From Candidatus Glassiibacteriota bacterium (GTDB lineage Bacteria; Gemmatimonadota; Glassbacteria; GWA2-58-10): a stretch of 6,160 nucleotides of DNA. The DNA lies in assembly GCA_030604975.1 (NCBI GenBank), contig JAUVUV010000142.1, forward strand, positions 1 to 6,160, read 5' to 3'. The position numbers were made by a program, and so were the translations under genes. The stretch's first letter is position 1. Every line of letters starts with the position of its first letter. The notes under the pieces were generated by a model. That model saw nothing but the letters and a program-made list of their open reading frames with translations, was not told the origin of the DNA and made no database searches. Below are positions 1 to 5,730 of the stretch, one piece after another.

Positions 1-117
1 ATCAAATCTCGCGATACCCGGTTCTTGTATGCTGTTCCGAGCGTTCTCTATTGTGGCGGCCCGGAAGGTTTCAACCTGATCAGGCTTAACATGAGCAAAA
101 ACATGGACTATAAACAT
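1..117 (-). CDS. ABM-fold putative quinol monooxygenase, 5' part only
   Basis: This is the first 39 codons of a minus-strand gene that continues beyond the left edge. It begins MFIVHVFAHVKP, then DQVETFRAAT, IENARNS and EPGIARFD. This pattern, a beta strand starting at the N-terminus, then K-P-(D/G)-x-V-E-x-F, then EPGxxRFD, is typical of the antibiotic biosynthesis monooxygenase (ABM, LsrG/YgiN-like) superfamily. Those are roughly 95-110 aa cytoplasmic dimers acting on quinols, signalling molecules or reactive metabolites. The ATG at 117 is preceded by GGAG about six bases upstream (ATAGGAGAATATA), which supports the start. It lies 83 bp downstream of the oxidoreductase on the same strand with no clear terminator between, so the two may share a transcript. 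Family assignment is from recall of the pattern; the substrate cannot be inferred, and most of the domain is outside the window. Confidence 0.8.
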   Translation of the reverse strand, partial: MFIVHVFAHVKPDQVETFRAATIENARNSIQEPGIARFD

Positions 118-200
118 TATATTCTCCTATGATAAAAGTTCACTCCAAAGATTAATTTGAATGGCTGTCAAGGCTTCGCCGAAGGTGGATACTGGACTGC

Positions 201-1250
201 CTACAGTGCTCTGTCGGCATCATACTCCAGCCCGATGGCGGCGCGCCAGCGGTCGAGAGTTTCCATGTTACCCAGGGTGTCTTGCCAGGTCATCGCCGGC
301 GGGGGCGCCTGGCCGGAGTGGAGATGCTCGGCCACAGTGTCTGCCTCAATCGAGTAGAGCCATTCCGAGGTGCTGATTTCTATAGTCTCCGCTTTTTCTT
401 CGCCGTTTCTATGGATTAAAAGGCGCGAGGTTCCACCTTTGATCCCGCTGCAGAACCATGGGGAGAGCACCTCGATCCGTCCCTCGGAGCCGTAAATGTG
501 TACCGTATTGTCCTGCGTAAGCTGTACACCGGCGGCAAGCTGGGCCAGGATATCTCCGGGAAATCTGAGAGTGGCCGCGGCGTATTCATCCACTCCGCTT
601 TCTTTTCCAATATGCGCCATACCCTGCACCTCGAGCGGCTCTTCGAAATTTTTACCCAGGGCCGCGCCTGCAATCAGGCGGGAGATACTTACCGGATAGC
701 AACCGACATCCAGGATACCGCCGCCGCCGAGTTTCTTATTCAGCTTAAGCCCTTCGAGTTCATAGGTTCCATGGTAGCTGAAAGTGGCGCGGATCGCCTT
801 CACCTCACCGACAGCGCCATTTTTAACCAGATCCACAAGTTTCCTTGTCTGAGGATGGCAGCGGTACATAAAGGCCTCCATCAGGAAGACCCCGTTGGTT
901 CGGGCAGCCTCCACGATTGAGGCCGCCTCGCGGTGGTTCATTCCGATCGGTTTTTCGCAGAGCACGTGCTTGCCGGCATGCGCGGCGCGGATTGCCCACT
1001 CGGCATGCAGGGGGTGCGGCGTGGCCACATATACTACCTGTACGGCCGGGTCTTCGATAACAGCCTGGTAACTATCGTAATATTTTGCTATGCCGAACTC
1101 CCGGGCGAACTGTTCAGCACGCTCCAGGCTGCGGCTGCCAACCGCGGCAACCCGGCCTGTGCGAGATTTGAACAACCCCCGGGTGAACTTGCGGGCGATC
1201 TTGCCCACAGTGATTATTCCCCAGGCCAGTTTTTCCGTGCCGGATTCCAT
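201..1250 (-). CDS. Gfo/Idh/MocA family NAD(P)-dependent oxidoreductase
   Basis: This 349-aa cytoplasmic protein has the usual family length (about 330-390 aa) and both expected domains. The N-terminal Rossmann part (residues about 8-125) has WGIITVGKIA at 10-19, VGSRS at 37-41 and the hallmark CEKP at 98-101, where K100 is the conserved lysine. The C-terminal alpha/beta domain has FMYRCHPQ at 127-134 and GGGGILDVGCYPV at 175-187. The tyrosine at 185 sits where dihydrodiol- and xylose-dehydrogenase-like members carry their catalytic Tyr. S39-R40 after the second strand suggests NADP(H) preference (inference). An oddity is T14, found where the first glycine of GxGxxA is expected. The ATG at 1250 follows GGAGGAGTGA, an excellent Shine-Dalgarno. 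The likely substrate is a sugar or cyclic polyol, but it cannot be named. The ABM-family gene lies downstream and a divergent HD-GYP gene upstream. Confidence 0.93.
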   Translation of the reverse strand: MESGTEKLAWGIITVGKIARKFTRGLFKSRTGRVAAVGSRSLERAEQFAREFGIAKYYDSYQAVIEDPAVQVVYVATPHPLHAEWAIRAAHAGKHVLCEKPIGMNHREAASIVEAARTNGVFLMEAFMYRCHPQTRKLVDLVKNGAVGEVKAIRATFSYHGTYELEGLKLNKKLGGGGILDVGCYPVSISRLIAGAALGKNFEEPLEVQGMAHIGKESGVDEYAAATLRFPGDILAQLAAGVQLTQDNTVHIYGSEGRIEVLSPWFCSGIKGGTSRLLIHRNGEEKAETIEISTSEWLYSIEADTVAEHLHSGQAPPPAMTWQDTLGNMETLDRWRAAIGLEYDADRAL

Positions 1251-1321
1251 TCACTCCTCCAAATCCTCGGAATTTTTTCAACATTTCTTGAGAAAGGTGG
1301 GAAGGGAAACTTTCTTGATGG

Positions 1322-1349
1322 ATATTACCACCATCAGGGAGCAAGTCAA
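1322..1349 (-). promoter_or_regulatory. Candidate sigma70 promoter for the oxidoreductase
   Basis: On the minus strand, TTGACT (1349-1344, five of six matches to TTGACA) is followed after 16 bp by TAATAT (1327-1322, four of six matches to TATAAT). Transcription would start near 1315, giving a leader of about 65 nt before the ATG at 1250. It is the best promoter-like pair I found upstream of this gene, but it rests on sequence match only. Confidence 0.4.
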
Positions 1350-1410
1350 GGCGTCAGGTAAGATAATTACTCGCTTTCATAGCCTGAGAGGAGAAAAGCA
1401 GAAGATTTTC

Positions 1411-1438
1411 TTGATTTTTCTGATTATCATGATAAAAT
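1411..1438 (+). promoter_or_regulatory. Candidate sigma70 promoter for the HD-GYP gene
   Basis: TTGATT (1411-1416, four of six) is followed by a 16-bp spacer and TAAAAT (1433-1438, five of six). Transcription would start near 1445, leaving a leader of about 70 nt to the ATG at 1514. A 12-bp perfect palindrome runs from the spacer into the -10 box, so occupancy by a dimeric regulator could block it (inference). Confidence 0.5.
1424..1435. promoter_or_regulatory. 12-bp perfect palindrome, possible operator
   Basis: TTATCATGATAA reads identically on both strands and overlaps the first three bases of the proposed -10 box of the HD-GYP promoter. Its position is what an operator would show. However, about one perfect 12-bp palindrome is expected by chance in a sequence this long, so the site is only suggestive. 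Confidence 0.25.
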
Positions 1439-1513
1439 ATTAACTTGTGGTTATTCGGAAAAGTGATTCAAAATTGTATTTGTAAAGTATCCACATGGGA
1501 TAGGGGTTATGTT

Positions 1514-2788
1514 ATGAAGTCAGATTACTTTCCTGTTCCGCTCCAAAAAATAGTAGTTGACTCCTATCCGGATTTCGATCTCTTTATCAAGCGCCAGGAT
1601 CGGTTCGTCCTCTGCCGCAAGGAAGGCTATAAGTTTGGGCAAGAAAATCTAGATGATCTGATCGAAAATAATGTTGTCTCGCTGTACGTGGAGAAAAAAG
1701 ATCTCGAGCGCTACGAGGAATACAGGAAGCGAATGCCGGATGAAGTAGAGGAGGAGGCGGCATCCGAGGAAAATGAACAAGTGGATTTCACCAAGGCCCA
1801 TGAGATAGAGCGATACCACGAGATCATGGACGATTTCTTCGTGGTAAACCACAATCTTTTTCAGAAGAGTGAGGAGGTGGATTTTCCGATTTACTATCAT
1901 GTGGGCAACAATGTCAATTTGTTTTCCGAGTTTGAAAAGAAATCGGAAGGTCCCTGGGAACTGACTGACCAGATAAGTGTCTCGACCAGGGAACTATTGA
2001 TTCGAAGACAGGACATACACAACTATCAGGCGTTTATCAACAGGTTAATGAGCACTTCGAAAGGAGCGGGGGATAATCAGGAACTGAGGATCATGCGCAA
2101 GGCCGTGGTGCTTCGCGAGATGAGCAAGGTCGTGATTCAGGAGATACTAGATGATCCTCGAAGCGGTGAGAAATTAAAGAAATTGAGAGATCAGGTATAT
2201 CAAACAGCGGACTTTGTTCTCGAGAACGTAGACTCTTTTTACTCTCTGATGATTATCCACTCTCACGACTTTTACACCTATACCCACTCGTTAAACGTGA
2301 GCACACTTTGCGTGGGATTCGGTTCCGCGCTCGGCCTGTTAAAAAGCCCGGACCTGGAGTTGCTGGCTCTGGGAGGGGCGCTTCACGATGTTGGCAAGAG
2401 CCGGGTCGACACCAAGCTGATCAACAAGCCGAGCAAGCTGACCCCGGAAGAGTTCGGGGAAATGAAAAAGCACGTGCTGCTGGGGCTCGATCTGCTGAAA
2501 GAACATCACCATTTGCCCAAGGAGGTACTCGAGACCGTGGGCCAGCACCACGAGAAACTCACAGGAACCGGGTATCCTAACAGCTTGAAAGGTGATCAGG
2601 TTTCATATTTCGGCCGCATCTCGGCACTAGTGGATGTATACGATGCACTGACCACGGAACGTCCATACAAGAAGGCACTTACCCCGTTCGAGGCGCTGAA
2701 TATTATCTCCCGCATCCAGGGTGAATTCGACGAGGAGTTGATGAAAAAATTCATCATGATGCTGGGTAAGCAATTGGCAAAGGGTTGA
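1514..2788 (+). CDS. HD-GYP domain protein, probable c-di-GMP phosphodiesterase
   Basis: From the ATG at 1514 the protein has 424 aa. Residues about 235-410 form an HD-GYP domain: H258 (THSLNV), the HD pair 291-292 in HDVGKSRVD with K295, LINKPSKLT at 302-310, H320, the HH pair 345-346, GYP at 353-355 and VDVYDALT at 373-380 with D374. All expected metal ligands of a binuclear site are present. The family hydrolyses cyclic di-GMP, sometimes cGAMP, in the cytoplasm. Residue 350 is Thr where HHExxDGxGYP normally has Asp. Residues 1-70 (FPVPLQKIV, FDLFIK, FVLCRKEG, SLYVEKKD) look like an unnamed sensory or regulatory domain seen before some HD-GYP domains. An acidic linker (75-89) and a helical region follow. 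No membrane segment is visible. A TTG at 1445 would add 23 poorly coding residues; the ATG has AGGGG about nine bases upstream. It converges on the ABC fragment. Confidence 0.92.
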   Translation: MKSDYFPVPLQKIVVDSYPDFDLFIKRQDRFVLCRKEGYKFGQENLDDLIENNVVSLYVEKKDLERYEEYRKRMPDEVEEEAASEENEQVDFTKAHEIERYHEIMDDFFVVNHNLFQKSEEVDFPIYYHVGNNVNLFSEFEKKSEGPWELTDQISVSTRELLIRRQDIHNYQAFINRLMSTSKGAGDNQELRIMRKAVVLREMSKVVIQEILDDPRSGEKLKKLRDQVYQTADFVLENVDSFYSLMIIHSHDFYTYTHSLNVSTLCVGFGSALGLLKSPDLELLALGGALHDVGKSRVDTKLINKPSKLTPEEFGEMKKHVLLGLDLLKEHHHLPKEVLETVGQHHEKLTGTGYPNSLKGDQVSYFGRISALVDVYDALTTERPYKKALTPFEALNIISRIQGEFDEELMKKFIMMLGKQLAKG

Positions 2789-2830
2789 ATCGGTCGAAAC
2801 TTCCAGATAAATCGGCAGGATAGAAAAAAC

Positions 2831-2862
2831 AAAGCCCCGGGTTCGGATAAGCCCGGGGCTTT
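2831..2862. terminator. Bidirectional rho-independent terminator
   Basis: A perfect 11-bp GC-rich stem (AAAGCCCCGGG at 2831-2841 pairing with CCCGGGGCTTT at 2852-2862) encloses a 10-nt loop. A T-rich run follows on the plus strand. On the minus strand the A-rich stretch at 2823-2830 gives a U-tract. It lies 42 bp after the HD-GYP stop and 6 bp from the stop of the minus-strand ABC fragment, so it can end transcription from both convergent genes. Confidence 0.93.
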
Positions 2863-2868
2863 ATTCTT

Positions 2869-3216
2869 TCAACGAGCAGGTTCACTGGGCTCAACCTTGC
2901 CCATCCCGTGGAGAGTGCCGATATAGGCGATCACACCTCTCACGGTCATCTTGCGGTAAAGGCCGTGCTCCTCTGGCATATAGCCGATTCTATCCCTTAC
3001 CCTTTCGATCGAGGATTCCCCAAGCACGCGCACCTGTCCGCTGTCAGGGTGGATGATATCCATGATCATCCTGATCGTGGTGGTTTTGCCGGCGCCGTTG
3101 GGGCCGAGAAAGCCGTAGATGCAGCCGGTGGGAAGGTTTGCGCTGAGGGAGCGCACGGCTTTCACGTGGCCGAAACTCTTGCTGATACTGTCGATTATCA
3201 GAACGTCGCCGGGCAT
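2869..3216 (-). pseudogene. ABC transporter ATP-binding protein, 3'-truncated (115 aa)
   Basis: The reading frame codes for the first third of an ABC-2/NatA-type ATPase, which normally has about 240-310 aa and pairs with a membrane permease to export substrates. Visible parts are the A-loop region LIIDSISKSFG (6-16), Walker A GPNGAGKTT (38-46), and a Q-loop-equivalent GYMPEEHGLYRKMTV (78-92), where PEE replaces the usual Gln as in NatA-like relatives. The frame ends at GMGKVEPSEPAR. The LSGGQ signature, Walker B, D-loop and H-loop are all missing, and no continuation appears because a terminator follows 6 bp after the stop. No permease gene is adjacent. The start looks genuine: AGAGGA lies seven bases before the ATG and a promoter-like pair sits just upstream. 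It cannot be a working ATPase by itself; a 3' deletion is the simplest reading. A regulatory or interfering short peptide is an unproven alternative. Confidence 0.82.
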
Positions 3217-3245
3217 GAGTATGTCCTCTATCCTGGGACAGGGTG

Positions 3246-3274
3246 ATAATGAAGAGAGAGGAATATTGTTTCAA
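3246..3274 (-). promoter_or_regulatory. Candidate sigma70 promoter for the ABC fragment
   Basis: On the minus strand TTGAAA (3274-3269, five of six) is separated by 17 bp from CATTAT (3251-3246, four of six). The predicted leader is about 23 nt before the ATG at 3216 and includes the AGAGGA ribosome binding site. It indicates that the 5' side of the truncated ABC gene remains intact. The rest of the 255-bp gap 3217-3471 is AT-rich, with no gene and no convincing terminator for the GH5 gene. Confidence 0.5.
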
Positions 3275-3471
3275 ATTCCCGCAATATAATTTTTGTGCCT
3301 GGAATTACAATGCTGTTATCAGTTTCTATCATTATTGACGAAAAAAAGTGCAATAAGGATTTAAAAAATCATATCAGACTCCAGGAGACATACAGGGGTA
3401 AAGCGTGAAATAAAACTCAAGAGCAGACAATGAACCCTTAACTCCCAAACGGGAAGGAGATGCTATCGGGA

Positions 3472-4692
3472 TCATTGCGCAAGGCTACGGCCTTTCCAGC
3501 GCGCAATCAACAGGGAGAGCGCGTCCGTGATATTGGATTTTCCGTCCCTGTTAAAATCCGCGGCCAGGCTGCCGGGATTTGCAAGTTGAAACTTTAGCAG
3601 ATCGAGTACATCGAGAACATCCAGGTTGCCATCCAGATTGAAATCGCCGGGCACTTCGTTTCTGGCGAAATATCCCTTGATGAGTTTTACCAGGGCAGTC
3701 TCGGAGCGCTCGGTTGGATTAACCCTCTCTTCCGGGTCCATCTCGAGATCCATGTGGTGCCATTCCCGGTAGGAATAGTAGGACCAGCCGATATTTTCCT
3801 CCTCCAGCAGGTCAATCCAGTCCTTCATCCATTGTTCTGCTCCCAGGGCCCAGCGCGCCACGCCGAACTCCCCGCACCAGATCTTCACGTTATGCCTGTC
3901 GCGGAATTCTACGGCTTTTTGGACGTAGGGGCGAATTTTCTCCTTGTCCCAGTACTCACTGCCCCATTCACTCACGATCAGGCCGGGATAGACTCTCTGC
4001 TTCCATTGCGACTCGGTGGTGCTCATGTGCTTGCCGCCGCTGCGCTGGTGAGTGAAATCCATCGGCCCGTAGAAATGGAAGCTGTAAACCGTGTTCGCAT
4101 CGCCGGTGGGCTCGAGGTGGTCAAAGCCGTCCGGCCAGCCCCAGCCCGGGGGTTCGACAACGATCGTGTGAACCGAATCGATCTGCCTGATCGCCTCTGT
4201 CAGTTCTTTAGCGTATCCTGACCATTCGGTCTGGGCGAGATTGTCGTGGGGCTCGTTCATCAGGTCGTAGGCTATGCCCTCGCTGTCGGCGTAGCGCACA
4301 GCGACTTCTTTCCAGAAATCGCGGTATGCGGCTTTCAATTGCTCGTTGGTGAAAAAGGTGTCATTGTTGTCGAAAGAGGCGCTGAATGAAAACACAGTGT
4401 AAAGCCGGTATTCCAGGCAGAGGTCGATCAGCCTGAAAACATCCTCCCTGGTCTGCTGGCTCACCTGGTAAGGCAGGCTGTCCGGGATGATGTTATTTAT
4501 CAGAATCCGCACCGAGTTGGCCCGCCAGTTGAGTGCGAAATGCGCGATGTCCTCCTCGGAATAACGGCCGGGATAGCCGACACCGACTCCGAGATTGGCT
4601 CCCCGTAAAATTCTATCCGGCCAGGGTGAAGGGTAGGCGATTTCTATTTTACAAACGGCCAGAACTAAAGCCAGACAAATTGCCAGTCTCAT
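3472..4692 (-). CDS. Secreted GH5-type glycoside hydrolase with C-terminal dockerin
   Basis: The 406-aa product begins with a signal peptide (MRLAICLALVLAVCKIE, cleavage probably near AYPS at 19-22). A TIM-barrel glycosidase of GH5 (cellulase/mannanase superfamily) type follows. Landmarks are VRILI with R63, YDLMNEPHD at 142-150 where E147 is the acid/base, HFYGP at 206-210, WCGEFGVA at 272-279 where E275 is the nucleophile, and GWSYYSY at 302-308. The expected chemistry is retaining hydrolysis of a beta-glycan outside the cell; the exact substrate is not readable. The C-terminus (about 349-402) has two intact F-hand calcium loops, D350-N352-D354-D358-D361 and D379-N381-D383-N387-D390, typical of type I dockerins. 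No carbohydrate-binding module is seen. I chose the ATG at 4692 because GGGAAG lies seven bases upstream; ATG 4707 and GTG 4749 are in-frame alternatives with weaker ribosome binding sites. It follows the ROK kinase and a small ORF. Confidence 0.9.
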   Translation of the reverse strand: MRLAICLALVLAVCKIEIAYPSPWPDRILRGANLGVGVGYPGRYSEEDIAHFALNWRANSVRILINNIIPDSLPYQVSQQTREDVFRLIDLCLEYRLYTVFSFSASFDNNDTFFTNEQLKAAYRDFWKEVAVRYADSEGIAYDLMNEPHDNLAQTEWSGYAKELTEAIRQIDSVHTIVVEPPGWGWPDGFDHLEPTGDANTVYSFHFYGPMDFTHQRSGGKHMSTTESQWKQRVYPGLIVSEWGSEYWDKEKIRPYVQKAVEFRDRHNVKIWCGEFGVARWALGAEQWMKDWIDLLEEENIGWSYYSYREWHHMDLEMDPEERVNPTERSETALVKLIKGYFARNEVPGDFNLDGNLDVLDVLDLLKFQLANPGSLAADFNRDGKSNITDALSLLIARWKGRSLAQ

Positions 4693-4715
4693 TTTTCGGC
4701 TTCCCATCTTTACGT

Positions 4716-4814
4716 TTAATCCATAGCAGTCACGGGCGTGCCGTGCCACACGCTCCCGAGAAAGAATCCGAAGATCGGAAATAAAGCCAGAGGCCGAACT
4801 TTGGCAGCTCTCAT
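4716..4814 (-). CDS. Small hydrophobic ORF (32 aa) upstream of the GH5 gene
   Basis: This short frame starts at the ATG at 4814, seven bases after AGGAG (ACCAGGAGTCCTCTC). That is the best ribosome binding site between the ROK and GH5 genes. The peptide has a basic N-terminus (MRAAKVRP), a hydrophobic core (LALFPIFGFFLGSVW) and a polar tail (HGTPVTAMD) ending at TAA. This is the layout of a signal peptide or a single membrane helix. It begins 40 bp after the ROK stop and ends 8 bp before an in-frame ATG (4707) of the GH5 gene and 23 bp before the preferred start (4692), so translational coupling is possible. I do not recognise a family. It could be a leader peptide, a membrane microprotein, a relic signal sequence cut off from the hydrolase by a frame change, or chance. 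Confidence 0.45.
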   Translation of the reverse strand: MRAAKVRPLALFPIFGFFLGSVWHGTPVTAMD

Positions 4815-4854
4815 GAGAGGACTCCTGGTGAATGAATATATAGAATATCAGGTA

Positions 4855-5730
4855 TTATCCAGGCAGAAGCGCTGCACCGTAAAGAGGGGCAAGATGTTCG
4901 AGCTTGCTTCTGGCGACTGTCGTGGCGTTTCTCTCGATCCGGTGCCTGTGGATAACATCTTTCATCGGCCCGGCGAACAGGTCCCAGGCCCGGGCCACCG
5001 AGCCGCCGATAACGATCACCTCCGGGTTCAGCAGGTTGACCAGGTAAGAAAGGCCGCGGCCCAGGGCCAGGCCCATTTCTGCGAACAGCTCCCGGGCAAT
5101 TCGGTCGCCCTGGACGGCTCTTTGATGAATTTCTTCGCCGCTTAGTTTCTCCCCTGTGGCCTGAGCGTACTTTTTGACAAGCGCAGTGCCGGAGACGTGA
5201 TTTTCGAGGATTTCTCCCTCGTACGGGCATTTCCAGATTTCACCGGCGCAGCGGTCGTTGCCGTGGAGAAGCTTTCCGCCGATCACTATTCCCACACCCA
5301 GGCCGGTGCCGAGAGTCACCCCGCAGCAATCCAGGCAACCGGCGGCTGCCCCACGGACTCTTTCGCCGAGGACAAAACAGTTGGCGTCCTTTTCCATATT
5401 AACCGGAATACCGATTTTTTCAGCCAATACTCGAGAGAGCGGATAATCGGTCATGGTGGGCAGGTTGGGGGAGGAATCGATCAGCCCCTTGTCGTACTGG
5501 ATGGTTGTGGGTACCCCGATCCCGACCCGGGCGACATTTTCGATGGGTTCCCCAAAGGCTTTCAAGGTTTCCATAAAGTTCACGCAGATATTCTCCACCA
5601 CCTTTTTCGGGCTTAAATGGGCGTCAGTAGGGGATTCCACCGGAGGCCCAAGAATTTCGCCCTCAGGAGAAAAAAGGCCTGAAATGATCTTGGTACCCCC
5701 GAGATCGACAGCTCCGAGAAGGTTTCCCAT
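4855..5730 (-). CDS. ROK family sugar kinase (glucokinase-like), zinc motif absent
   Basis: The 291-aa cytoplasmic protein has the ROK layout: phosphate-1 loop VDLGGTKI (8-15), GIGVPTT (70-76), catalytic EKDANCFVLGE (113-123) with D115 as general base, LGTGLGVGIVIGGKLLHG (140-157), CAGEI (161-165), and a C-terminal VIVIGGSVA (238-246). ROK kinases phosphorylate glucose, fructose, N-acetyl sugars or related hexoses using ATP. The usual CxCGxxGCxE zinc motif is missing: after AGEI the sequence runs WKCPYEGEILENHVSG, and the customary His after GEI-G is also absent. The frame is otherwise intact, so this is probably a divergent subgroup and not a decayed gene. The ATG at 5730 fits the family N-terminus, but no clear Shine-Dalgarno precedes it. 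The lack of DNA-binding residues at the N-terminus excludes a NagC-type repressor. The downstream small ORF and secreted GH5 enzyme suggest a role in using released sugar. Confidence 0.9.
   Translation of the reverse strand: MGNLLGAVDLGGTKIISGLFSPEGEILGPPVESPTDAHLSPKKVVENICVNFMETLKAFGEPIENVARVGIGVPTTIQYDKGLIDSSPNLPTMTDYPLSRVLAEKIGIPVNMEKDANCFVLGERVRGAAAGCLDCCGVTLGTGLGVGIVIGGKLLHGNDRCAGEIWKCPYEGEILENHVSGTALVKKYAQATGEKLSGEEIHQRAVQGDRIARELFAEMGLALGRGLSYLVNLLNPEVIVIGGSVARAWDLFAGPMKDVIHRHRIERNATTVARSKLEHLAPLYGAALLPG

Noticed and set aside
166..171. Perfect minus-strand TTGACA upstream of the ABM-type gene
   Set aside because: No acceptable -10 hexamer occurs at 15-19 bp spacing, so it is not called as a promoter.
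498..920. Antisense plus-strand open frame of 140 codons inside the oxidoreductase
   Set aside because: It lies fully within a well-supported gene, has no family motifs and no initiation signal.
1318..1443. Plus-strand 41-codon frame from the ATG at 1318 ending just before the HD-GYP leader
   Set aside because: No good ribosome binding site, no recognisable motif, and its 3' end coincides with the HD-GYP promoter candidate; it is the tail of an antisense frame over the oxidoreductase.
1445..1513. TTG start giving the HD-GYP protein 23 extra residues
   Set aside because: The extension starts right at the predicted transcription start, has no Shine-Dalgarno, and is Cys/Trp-rich and unlike the domain that begins at MKSDYFPV.
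3754..4221. Antisense plus-strand open frame of 155 codons inside the GH5 gene
   Set aside because: The opposite strand encodes the catalytic domain with conserved motifs; this frame is a shadow of it.
4693..4749. GTG start at 4749 for the GH5 gene
   Set aside because: The extra residues (MARHARDCYGLNVK) would bury the signal peptide, and this start overlaps the small ORF; GGGAG is only three bases from it.
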